From DATLFI01 sp035524895 (GTDB lineage Bacteria > Acidobacteriota > Thermoanaerobaculia > Multivoradales > Multivoraceae): a stretch of DNA of 10,086 nt. The stretch spans positions 1 to 10,086 of the forward strand of contig DATLFI010000112.1 of the NCBI GenBank assembly GCA_035524895.1. Direction: 5' to 3'. The notes under the pieces are model-generated. The model made no database searches and was not told where the DNA came from. It was given only the letters and a program-made list of their open reading frames with translations. Position numbers and translations under genes: made by a program. Below are positions 1-5,234 of the stretch, piece after piece. Numbering within the stretch: the stretch's first letter is position 1; each line of letters opens with the position of its first letter.

Positions 1-30
1 CCCCTACCAGAGCCGCGCAGCGGCGACGTC

Positions 31-67
31 GGTGCAGGCAAGCTGCCCGGGGCAGCTTGCTTGCACC
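31..67. repeat. Long inverted repeat, 18-bp stem with a one-base centre
   Basis: Bases 31-48 are complementary to bases 50-67 around a single central G at 49. Seventeen pairs are Watson-Crick and one is G-T (37/61). The innermost 11 pairs are GCAAGCTGCCC against GGGCAGCTTGC. As RNA it would form a very stable hairpin on either strand, with a few central pairs opened to make a loop. No T-run follows on either side, so it is not a standard intrinsic terminator. It may be a REP-like element, a Rho-independent structure of a non-standard kind, or part of a structured RNA. Confidence 0.75.
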
Positions 68-149
68 CACCCGTGGGGCGCGGGGGTTTCGTGACCCCGA
101 CTGCGTTGGGCCTCCTGCACGATGGCACCGCATCGCGTTCGTCGGCCCC

Positions 150-169
150 GCGCACGCGTCCGCGTGCGC
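150..169. repeat. Perfect 9-bp inverted repeat
   Basis: GCGCACGCG at 150-158 is followed by TC and then its exact complement CGCGTGCGC at 161-169. It lies in the non-coding region ahead of the kinase gene. It could be a hairpin in the 5' leader or a protein-binding palindrome. High local GC makes such repeats easier by chance, so its function is uncertain. Confidence 0.5.
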
Positions 170-201
170 CTCCGCCTTGCCAGCGACCGCAGATCCCCGC
201 G

Positions 202-235
202 CGCAGCCTCACGCGGGTTCCACCACGGGCTGCTA
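202..235 (-). repeat. REP-like palindromic repeat, copy A
   Basis: The element is bounded by GCAGCC (203-208) and its complement GGCTGC (228-233), so its ends coincide with a stem. Bases 215-235 are identical, over 21 bases, to the complement of 9950-9970 at the far end of the window. The remaining dozen bases differ by one substitution and one single-base indel. The two copies are in opposite orientation about 9.7 kb apart. Homology stops at the stem boundaries, as expected of a REP or small MITE-type dispersed repeat rather than a shared gene end. Copy A ends about 20 bases before the GTG of the kinase gene. Confidence 0.7.
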
Positions 236-256
236 GCTGGCCAGTAGGATCCGCTG

Positions 257-1246
257 GTGACCTCGAGCGCTCCGCCCTCGACAGCCGAGCTCGCCCGATG
301 GGTCGAACAGCTCGGGCGTACGGTGGTCGAGGTCGCACCGCTCGCGGGAGACGTCTCCTTTCGTCGCTACTTTCGCGTCGGGCTGCGGCACGGCACTGCG
401 GTGCTCGCCTGGTACCCGCCGGAGCTCGCCGACCGCTTCGCGGCGTTCATCGAGACCACGGCGCTACTCGAGGGCATCGGTGTCCGCGTGCCGACCATCC
501 TGGAGCGCAGCGACGACGCCCGCTTCATGCTTCTCGAGGACGGCGGCGATCTCGCGCTGGCCGATCTGCCGGCGGGTTCGCTCCGTGTCGAGCGGCACTA
601 CCGGCAAAGCCTCGACTACGCGACCCGCATCGCGGCACTCCCGGCAGACTGCATTCCGGAGTCGAATGCGCCGCTCGACGAGGCGGTCCTACGCCGAGAG
701 CTCGATCTGACCTGGAGAGTGTTCCTGGAGCGCGAGCTCGCCGCCGACGCCTGCCTGCGCCGGGACCTCCAGAAGGCGCTGGAGGCGCTCTGCTCCGCCC
801 TGGGGCGGCGCCGCCCCGTGCCCTGCCATCGCGACTTGATGGCCCGGAATCTCCTGGTGGCCCGGAATCTCCTGGTGGACAGCGCGGCGCCCGGTCTGGA
901 GCAGCGGGAGGGCTTGTGGCTCCTCGATCACCAGGACCTGCGGCTGGGTCCGCCCCACTACGACGTGGCCTCGCTGCTCCACGACAGCAGCCGCCTGGGA
1001 GCGGAACAGGTCGAGCGCTTCGAGAGTGAGCTGCTCGCGCCGAGCGAGCGCGCGGACTACGCGCGGGTGTGCGTGCAGCGTCTGTTCAAGATCGTCGGCA
1101 CCTTCCACTCGTTCGCGGCTCGTGGTGACTCCCGCCACCTGCACCGGGTGCCCGCGGCCCTGGCCGATGCAGCCCTCGAGCTGCGCGATGTGCCAGAGGG
1201 TGTCGACGTGGCGCCGGCGCTGGAGGAGCGCTGGCGCGCGCGCTGA
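257..1246 (+). CDS. amgK: AmgK-like cell-wall sugar kinase (aminoglycoside phosphotransferase fold)
   Basis: This 329-residue cytoplasmic kinase belongs to the aminoglycoside phosphotransferase superfamily and most resembles AmgK, the anomeric kinase for N-acetylmuramic acid and N-acetylglucosamine in peptidoglycan recycling. The N-terminal SFRRYFRV stretch (34-41) is typical of AmgK. The catalytic loop HRDLMARN (191-198) fits HxDxxxxN, and LLDHQD (222-227) carries the metal-binding Asp, followed by GPPHYDVASLLHD (231-243). The GTG start at 257 is supported by AGGA at 246-249, seven bases upstream. Oddity: residues 196-201 (ARNLLV) are repeated at 202-207 through an exact 18-bp DNA duplication right after the catalytic Asn. 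No murU-like nucleotidyltransferase, the usual partner, lies next to it in the window. The APH-fold assignment is firm. The exact sugar substrate is inferred from family resemblance, and another small-molecule kinase role is possible. Confidence 0.75.
   Translation: MTSSAPPSTAELARWVEQLGRTVVEVAPLAGDVSFRRYFRVGLRHGTAVLAWYPPELADRFAAFIETTALLEGIGVRVPTILERSDDARFMLLEDGGDLALADLPAGSLRVERHYRQSLDYATRIAALPADCIPESNAPLDEAVLRRELDLTWRVFLERELAADACLRRDLQKALEALCSALGRRRPVPCHRDLMARNLLVARNLLVDSAAPGLEQREGLWLLDHQDLRLGPPHYDVASLLHDSSRLGAEQVERFESELLAPSERADYARVCVQRLFKIVGTFHSFAARGDSRHLHRVPAALADAALELRDVPEGVDVAPALEERWRAR
841..878 (+). repeat. 18-bp tandem duplication inside the kinase catalytic loop
   Basis: The unit GGCCCGGAATCTCCTGGT occurs at 841-858 and again, without any change, at 859-876, and the next two bases (GG) continue the period. 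It is in frame and adds six residues (ARNLLV) between the catalytic HxDxxxxN loop and the downstream DHQD motif of the AmgK-like kinase. Exact identity of the two units points to a recent replication-slippage event or an assembly artefact. Confidence 0.9.
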
Positions 1247-1395
1247 ACGCTCGTCCGGGCAGCCTCCGTGCTGCGTCGAGCTGCGTTGTCCGAATCGCGC
1301 GGCGCGGCCGGAGATCTGCTACGATTTCTCGTTGCCGAGCTAGTCGGCGACGGCGGCTAATATCGGGCGGCTACGGTACCGCTCAGGAGACCAAG

Positions 1396-1581
1396 ATGGG
1401 TCCATTCGGCTTCCAGGAGCTCCTGGTCATATTCCTGATCATCGTCGTGATCTTCGGCGCTTCGAAGATCCCGCAGCTCGGCCGTGGACTGGGCGAGGGC
1501 ATCCGCAACTTCAAGCGGGGCCTCAAGGGTGACGACCCAGCCGAGCTGGAAGAGGGGAAGCCCGGCTCCACGTCCAAGTAG
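1396..1581 (+). CDS. tatA: Sec-independent protein translocase subunit TatA
   Basis: TatA forms the pore-like component of the twin-arginine system, which moves folded proteins across the inner membrane. The 61-residue product has the standard plan: a short periplasmic N-terminus with a Gln (Q7), one hydrophobic membrane helix at about 8-20, the FGASKIP hinge (20-26), an amphipathic helix at about 27-44 containing the conserved Phe of NFK (39), and a short acidic, polar tail. The length is at the short end for TatA. AGGAGA at 1385-1390 lies five bases before the ATG and fixes the start. No tatB or tatC is adjacent, so the gene stands alone, as is common outside enterobacteria. TAATAT at 1358-1363 could be a -10 box, but its best -35 (TTGCCG, 1332-1337) has an overlong 20-base spacer. 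It converges on the transglycosylase gene. TatE-like naming is possible; TatB is unlikely given the short tail. Confidence 0.93.
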   Translation: MGPFGFQELLVIFLIIVVIFGASKIPQLGRGLGEGIRNFKRGLKGDDPAELEEGKPGSTSK

Positions 1582-1600
1582 TTGCTGTCCGCGACGCGTT

Positions 1601-1630
1601 GCCGTCCGCGAAGCGGACCCTGGGGACGGC
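1601..1630. terminator. Overlapping hairpins between convergent tatA and transglycosylase genes
   Basis: Two mutually exclusive stems can form in the 55-base gap between the convergent genes. The inner one is GTCCGC-GAA-GCGGAC (1604-1618). The outer one pairs GCCGTCC (1601-1607) with GGACGGC (1624-1630). The position suits a shared bidirectional transcription end. There is no T-run on either strand, so intrinsic termination is not assured. Confidence 0.4.
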
Positions 1631-1636
1631 ACGCGC

Positions 1637-2401
1637 TCAGCGCGCGGCGGGGGACGAGGGAGACGGCCCGTTCGAGCGAGTCGCCGCTTCTGCGCGCAAC
1701 GCGTTCCGCCGGTGAACGACGTAGCGGCGCAGCACCTTCTCGACGTAGCGCGTCGTCTCCGGGAACGGGGGCACGTCGTCGAATCGAGCCACCCAGCCGG
1801 GTCCGGCGTTGTAGGCCGCGAGCGCCAACACCAGATCGCCGTCGAACTGGCGCAGCAATCGGCTCAGGTAGCGGCTTCCAGCCTCGATGTTCTCGGTCGG
1901 GTGTCCCGGGTCGTCGACGCCCATCTCGAGCGCGGTCCCAGGCATCAACTGCATCAGCCCGATGGCGCCTTTCGGCGACTCGGCGAGCGGGCGAAACGAG
2001 GACTCCGCCTCGACCATCGCGGCCACCAGGAACGAGTCGAGCTGGTTCGCGCGGGCAGCGCGATCGATCACATCGCCGTAAGGCATACCGGCCAGGAGCC
2101 TGCGCCGCGCCTCCCGCGGCAGCGTCAGGCCCGAGAACAGCTCGAAGCTCTCCGAACGCTCACGCACCGAGGAAGTCAGCGACTCGTCCTCGGGAAAGGG
2201 CAGCGTTGGCTCGGAGTGCGAGCTGCCCGACATGGACGGATCACCGGTCCAGGCGGAAAGCTCGTCGAGAAGCCGAATCTCCTCCGGGTGCGGAGCGTCC
2301 ACCATGGCCTCGGAGCGGCCAGGGGTGAGCTCGGCGGCGCTCACGGCGAGAAAGAGGGCGGCGGTCAAGATGACGCGCAACCAGGGTCCGGACTGGTTCA
2401 T
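1637..2401 (-). CDS. Secreted lytic transglycosylase (SLT domain, family 1)
   Basis: This enzyme cleaves the MurNAc-GlcNAc bond of peptidoglycan and leaves a 1,6-anhydro end. Numbering from the chosen start (254 residues), residues 1-23 form a signal peptide with a hydrophobic core (VILTAALFLAVSAA). A low-complexity linker with no recognised domain runs to about 90, and the SLT domain covers about 110-228. Visible SLT motifs are ESSF (133-136) with catalytic Glu133, GLMQLMP (148-154), the NI pair at 171-172 and AYNAG (196-200). I chose the ATG at 2401 over an in-frame upstream start at 2434 because GAGG at 2411-2414 is well spaced and because the signal peptide then begins at residue 1. There is no lipobox Cys, so it is probably periplasmic and soluble. 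A sigma54-like promoter lies about 160 bases upstream. The gene follows the LysM and Fis-type genes on the same strand but is separated by about 250 bases and may be its own unit. Confidence 0.92.
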   Translation of the reverse strand: MNQSGPWLRVILTAALFLAVSAAELTPGRSEAMVDAPHPEEIRLLDELSAWTGDPSMSGSSHSEPTLPFPEDESLTSSVRERSESFELFSGLTLPREARRRLLAGMPYGDVIDRAARANQLDSFLVAAMVEAESSFRPLAESPKGAIGLMQLMPGTALEMGVDDPGHPTENIEAGSRYLSRLLRQFDGDLVLALAAYNAGPGWVARFDDVPPFPETTRYVEKVLRRYVVHRRNALRAEAATRSNGPSPSSPAAR

Positions 2402-2559
2402 CGTGGCGTGCCTCGAGGCGCACCCGGACCGCAAGAAGCGCCCCCGGGGGTGGAACTCTGCCTGTCTCGATTACGCAGAAGGCGTCTGAGATGGGACTCG
2501 AAGGCCCAAGATCGCCGCGACCGCGGCAGGACCTGGGTGTTGGTAACAGCGGATCATAC

Positions 2560-2575
2560 TGCAAGAACCGTGCAA
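2560..2575 (-). promoter_or_regulatory. Candidate sigma54 (RpoN) promoter for the lytic transglycosylase gene
   Basis: On the minus strand this reads TTGCACGGTTCTTGCA. The sigma54 consensus is TGGCAC-G-N4-TTGC(A/T). Only the first G of the -24 GG is replaced (TG instead of GG); the -12 GC and the 10-base spacing between the two dinucleotides are kept. Transcription would start near 2548 and run into the transglycosylase gene with a leader of about 145 bases. The same bases also form a TTGCA direct repeat, so an operator is an alternative reading. Confidence 0.45.
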
Positions 2576-2652
2576 GACATGCACGAGGCTCTCGCGCTGT
2601 ACTCCCCAGGGGACAGCCGGGCAGCCACTCGGCTCACTCCCTGGCGCTCGCC

Positions 2653-2910
2653 TCAGGCTGGGGTGTTGCGGCCAGGCGCCCGTCGATACTCCTTAGAACG
2701 CACGCCCAGCTCGTCGAGACGGTTGCGGAGCGTGTTCCGATGGACGCCGAGATGCTCGGCCGCCCGCGTCAGGCTGCCTTCGTGAAGCCGCAGGGCCGCC
2801 AGCAGGTACTGGCGCTCGAACTGTCGCCTGGCCTGCCGTAGCGGCAGCCCTCGGCCCACCAGCTCCGCGACGATCTCGGAAAGGCGGTGGTGTAGGGACT
2901 CGATCCCCAT
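2653..2910 (-). CDS. Small Fis-type helix-turn-helix DNA-binding protein
   Basis: This 85-residue protein consists of little more than a Fis-family DNA-binding domain. Residues 21-71 (from GLPLRQARRQ to the ELGV segment) resemble the C-terminal domain of NtrC-type sigma54 activators: a basic helix, then a helix-turn-helix at about 46-67 (GSLTRAAEHLGVHRNTLRNR). No AAA+ or receiver domain is present, and the short N-terminus (1-20) is not enough for one. It probably binds DNA as a dimer as a nucleoid protein or co-regulator. The ATG at 2910 has no clear Shine-Dalgarno sequence. It lies 67 bases after the LysM gene on the same strand and may be co-transcribed. A sigma54-like promoter about 80 bases past its stop makes a regulatory link to the transglycosylase conceivable, but that is inference. 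I do not call it fis itself, since enterobacterial Fis lies in another context. Confidence 0.82.
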   Translation of the reverse strand: MGIESLHHRLSEIVAELVGRGLPLRQARRQFERQYLLAALRLHEGSLTRAAEHLGVHRNTLRNRLDELGVRSKEYRRAPGRNTPA

Positions 2911-2945
2911 GGTGCCAGGGACGCTGCCCGCTGCTACGAAACCGA

Positions 2946-2959
2946 ACGGCTCTAGCCGT
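2946..2959 (-). terminator. Small hairpin between the LysM and Fis-type genes
   Basis: ACGGCT (2946-2951) and AGCCGT (2954-2959) are exact complements with a two-base centre. In the direction of transcription the stem is followed by TCGGTTT. It may attenuate read-through from the LysM gene into the Fis-type gene. The stem is short and the T-run poor, so termination would be weak. Confidence 0.3.
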
Positions 2960-2977
2960 GGGCTCTATTTGGGCGCT

Positions 2978-4147
2978 CTACTTGGGGTCGAGCCGATCGC
3001 CGACGTATATCGGGTAGCGAGACGCCACGATCTTGGCGACCGAGGACAGCGGATGCACCGAGAGCACTGCGACTTCCCCGATCACCACCGGCGGCCTAGC
3101 CTCACCCCCGTGCCGATAGACCGTGAAGATGTCTCCAGGCTCCACGCCGTCGCCCTCGCCGAGCTCGAGAAACACGACGTGGTCCTCGCCCAGCGACAGC
3201 ACGCCGTCCTTGGCGTGCACGATCGTCGGAGCCTGCCTCAGGGATTCCGCCGCGACCGGTTCGTTGATCGGTCGCAGCGGCGTGCGGCGCTCCGATGGAA
3301 CGGGCTCCAGCACGAACGGCTTGAGCCTCGAGCCGACGCGGATCGGTTCGCACGCCTCCGATACCTCGCCGATGGCGGTCTCGTCCTGCACCGACAACAC
3401 CCGCACCCGACCGAGGTAGCGGTAGAGCCGGCCCACGACTCCGTCGTGGATCGGGTGCCGCACCACCACCGCGGGCTCGACGATCGTGAATTCGTCGCCG
3501 GCGCCCAGGCCTCCCGAACGCCCGCCGTCCAGGTACACGATGTCGCCGTCGTCGAGGCCGACCTTGATCGCGTCGACCGAGCCGAAGGTAGCGGAAACCT
3601 TGCCGCGTTCCGAGATGTCGAGCGTGGGGCCGAGCATCTCGTACTCCGACCCGATGATCGCGAACGGGAACTGCTCCTCGACTTGGCCGATGTAGCCCGA
3701 GCAGTAGATGTCGTCCGGGGTGCCCAACTGGACGAACGGGTTGACGCGTCGACCGCGCTGGAGGCCGCGGCCGTCGGCGGTGTCGTCGAGATCCTGACCA
3801 GGCTCGGCCAGCACGTCGGCAGCCTGCGACTCGACCTGGAAGCCGAGCACGAGCGGGTCCCCCGGGTAGATCCAATGGGCATCGAGGATGTACTGGTTGC
3901 GCTCCCAGATCTGCGGCCAGAGATACGGGTCGTTCAGGAAGCGCGCCGCGAGATCCCAAAGAGTGTCGCCACGCTGAATGATGTGGACCTGGGCTCCCTC
4001 GGCGATCGTGGCCGGCGGGTCCCACGCGGTCCAGTGATCCCCGACGAGCTTGAGATCGCGGGGGGGTTGCGGGCGCTGAGCCGCACTGGCCATGGCGACC
4101 ATCAAGACCACCAAGCCAACGCATCCGGTGACGGTAACGCGCCTCAT
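2978..4147 (-). CDS. Secreted LysM-domain protein with a duplicated C-terminal module
   Basis: This is a 389-residue exported protein. The start at ATG 4147 is favoured over an in-frame start at 4228 because AGGAGG (4156-4161) sits eight bases upstream and residues 1-23 then form a signal peptide (RR at 2-3, hydrophobic core to SAA). One LysM domain, which binds GlcNAc-containing glycans such as peptidoglycan, spans about 54-101 and includes QRGDTLWDLA and HWIYPGDPLVL. The rest is unassigned and looks beta-rich. Residues about 214-277 and 334-388 appear to be two copies of one module: each begins with a GDEF or GDIF turn, continues through a RVLSV or AVLSV strand, and ends with GSRLKP or GDRLDP. 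No catalytic motif is visible, so it is probably a wall-binding structural or adaptor protein. A sigma70-like promoter lies at 4241-4270, and the Fis-type gene follows downstream. Confidence 0.88.
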   Translation of the reverse strand: MRRVTVTGCVGLVVLMVAMASAAQRPQPPRDLKLVGDHWTAWDPPATIAEGAQVHIIQRGDTLWDLAARFLNDPYLWPQIWERNQYILDAHWIYPGDPLVLGFQVESQAADVLAEPGQDLDDTADGRGLQRGRRVNPFVQLGTPDDIYCSGYIGQVEEQFPFAIIGSEYEMLGPTLDISERGKVSATFGSVDAIKVGLDDGDIVYLDGGRSGGLGAGDEFTIVEPAVVVRHPIHDGVVGRLYRYLGRVRVLSVQDETAIGEVSEACEPIRVGSRLKPFVLEPVPSERRTPLRPINEPVAAESLRQAPTIVHAKDGVLSLGEDHVVFLELGEGDGVEPGDIFTVYRHGGEARPPVVIGEVAVLSVHPLSSVAKIVASRYPIYVGDRLDPK

Positions 4148-4240
4148 CTGCCAGACCTCCTCCGCGGCGCCCGACCGCGCGTTACATCCTGCACGCGGCG
4201 AATTCCCCATAGCCTTATGGAAACACAAGAGTACAGCTCG

Positions 4241-4270
4241 ACCCTAGCGCGTAAACCGCGTTCGGGTCAA
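4241..4270 (-). promoter_or_regulatory. Sigma70-like promoter for the LysM gene
   Basis: On the minus strand TTGACC (4270-4265) is followed, after an 18-base spacer, by TAGGGT (4246-4241). This is a reasonable -35/-10 pair in a locally less GC-rich stretch of the 208-base gap between cpoB and the LysM gene. The predicted start would be near 4234, giving a leader of about 87 bases. Confidence 0.45.
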
Positions 4271-4284
4271 GACTTACGGCCCTG

Positions 4285-4308
4285 GGGCGGCGGGATCCCT
4301 GGCCGCCC
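4285..4308 (-). terminator. GC hairpin downstream of cpoB
   Basis: GGGCGG (4285-4290) pairs with CCGCCC (4303-4308) around a 12-base loop that contains GGATCC. It lies past the stop of cpoB and just before the LysM promoter, where the long cdsA-to-cpoB transcript would be expected to end. No T-run follows on the minus strand, so this is position-based and tentative. Confidence 0.3.
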
Positions 4309-4355
4309 TCTGGCTCGAGCACGCCGCGCGCTCGGTGCCGAGGGAGCCGGCGCAG

Positions 4356-5234
4356 TCAAGGGAGCCGAGCAATGCGCTCGGCGGCGACGAGGGCGGTGGC
4401 GGAGTCGGGAAAGCGACGCTGGATGTCACGATAGCTCTGTCGTGCTCCGGCATGGTCGCCCAGCTTCTCCAGCGCGGCGCCAGCCTTGAGCAGGGCATCG
4501 GGCACCTTGTTGCCCCTTGGATACCGCTCCACCGCCTCGCGGAACGCCGCCAGCGATCCGCGATAGTCGCCACGGGAGTACCGGCTCTCGCCGATCCAGT
4601 ACAGGGCATTGTCCGCGAGCTCGGTATCGCCGTAGGCGGCAAGAAACCTCTGGAAGGTCGCCTCGGCCTCGACGTGCTGCCCCTGGTGATACAGCGTATA
4701 GCCTTGGTCGTAGACTTCCTGGCCAGCCGGCGACACCGGGAGGAGCCCCTCACCGGCCGATGCTTCCGCGACCGTGCTCGGCTTCACGTCCACCGGGCCT
4801 GCGGCCGGCGGCACCGGGCCTGCGGACGGCGGCTCGGAAGCCGGAAGGGGGGCGGGAGCTGCCACAGTGTCGACCGTCCGCATGACGGGCTCGGGCTCGT
4901 CGAGATCCTCCTCGACGATCGAGCCCGACCTGCCGACCCGAATCGGCACCTCGTCGACCACGGGTCCCGGTCGCGACGGGGCTGCGGCGCGCGCTTTCCG
5001 CTCGAGCCGAAGCTCGTTCTCGAGATCGATGACTCGATCACGCAATCGCGCGATCTCGACCACGCTCACGGTGGCCAGCTTCTGGAGCTCGAGGACTCGG
5101 CGCTCGAGCTCGGCGATCTTCTCGCTCTGGCGATCGTTGGAGGCGCGAGCGGGCGACTGTGTCTGGCTCGAGCCGATCGCGCACAGGGCGAGAACCAGGA
5201 ACGGGGCAAGGGAGCGAGAGCGGGCTTGTTTCAT
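4356..5234 (-). CDS. cpoB: CpoB/YbgF-type coiled-coil and TPR periplasmic protein
   Basis: CpoB (YbgF) is a periplasmic protein that links peptidoglycan synthesis to outer-membrane constriction through PBP1B and the Tol machinery. The 292-residue product has the family's order of parts: a signal peptide (1 to about 23, KQARSRS then a hydrophobic core), a coiled coil at about 36-82 (EKIAELERRVLELQKL and the following heptads), a Pro/Ala/Val-rich linker at about 83-168, and three TPR-like repeats at about 172-285 (YDQGYTLYHQGQ, ALYWIGESRYSRGDY, ALLKAGAALEKLGD). The ATG at 5234 overlaps the bamD stop by four bases (ATGA), with GAGGAGG (5245-5251) upstream; the longer in-frame extension to 5411 lies inside bamD and has no signal peptide. 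It is the last gene of the operon. No tolB or pal is adjacent, which is unusual for the family. The linker contains a 21-bp tandem duplication and is longer than in E. coli. Confidence 0.85.
   Translation of the reverse strand: MKQARSRSLAPFLVLALCAIGSSQTQSPARASNDRQSEKIAELERRVLELQKLATVSVVEIARLRDRVIDLENELRLERKARAAAPSRPGPVVDEVPIRVGRSGSIVEEDLDEPEPVMRTVDTVAAPAPLPASEPPSAGPVPPAAGPVDVKPSTVAEASAGEGLLPVSPAGQEVYDQGYTLYHQGQHVEAEATFQRFLAAYGDTELADNALYWIGESRYSRGDYRGSLAAFREAVERYPRGNKVPDALLKAGAALEKLGDHAGARQSYRDIQRRFPDSATALVAAERIARLP
4791..4832 (-). repeat. 21-bp tandem duplication in the CpoB linker
   Basis: Bases 4791-4811 and 4812-4832 match at 20 of 21 positions. In the protein they give two successive seven-residue units (PSAGPVP-type) at about 136-149 in the Pro/Ala-rich linker. 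The duplication keeps the frame and lengthens a flexible segment, so it is unlikely to disturb folding. Confidence 0.9.

Larger units (their letters stand above)
1..256. other. Intergenic, hairpin-rich region without a convincing gene
   Basis: I see no supported gene here. The stretch holds at least three strong inverted repeats (31-67, 150-169, 203-233), listed separately. One plus-strand frame is open from the left edge to a TAG at 234-236, but its residue content is rich in Arg, Ala, Pro and Gly, as expected of random GC-rich sequence. It shows no family motif, so I do not call it a gene. The region probably holds the end of an upstream transcript and the promoter of the kinase gene at 257, although I could not pick a convincing -35/-10 pair. 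Confidence 0.6.

Noticed and set aside
61..1029. Long plus-strand open frame overlapping the AmgK-like gene
   Set aside because: It is a different frame of the same DNA, rich in Arg, Ala, Pro and Gly, with no family motif. The kinase frame carries clear catalytic motifs and a Shine-Dalgarno sequence.
1332..1363. Sigma70 promoter for tatA (TTGCCG, 20-base spacer, TAATAT)
   Set aside because: The -10 is good, but a 20-base spacer is too long for normal sigma70 use, so I did not list it as a feature.
2440..2460. Possible third copy of the dispersed repeat upstream of the transglycosylase
   Set aside because: Only the short string GGTGGAAC and nearby C/G runs are shared. That is within chance for this composition.
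1484..2785. 433-codon plus-strand frame opposite the transglycosylase
   Set aside because: It is antisense to a gene with full SLT motifs and overlaps tatA and the Fis-type gene as well. Open antisense frames are expected in GC-rich coding DNA.
4148..4228. Earlier start for the LysM gene at 4228
   Set aside because: The extra 27 residues would bury the signal peptide, and the best Shine-Dalgarno sequence lies directly before 4147.
2909..4489. 526-codon plus-strand frame opposite the LysM gene
   Set aside because: It is long only because it mirrors the codon pattern of the minus-strand gene, which has a signal peptide, a LysM domain and a strong ribosome-binding site.
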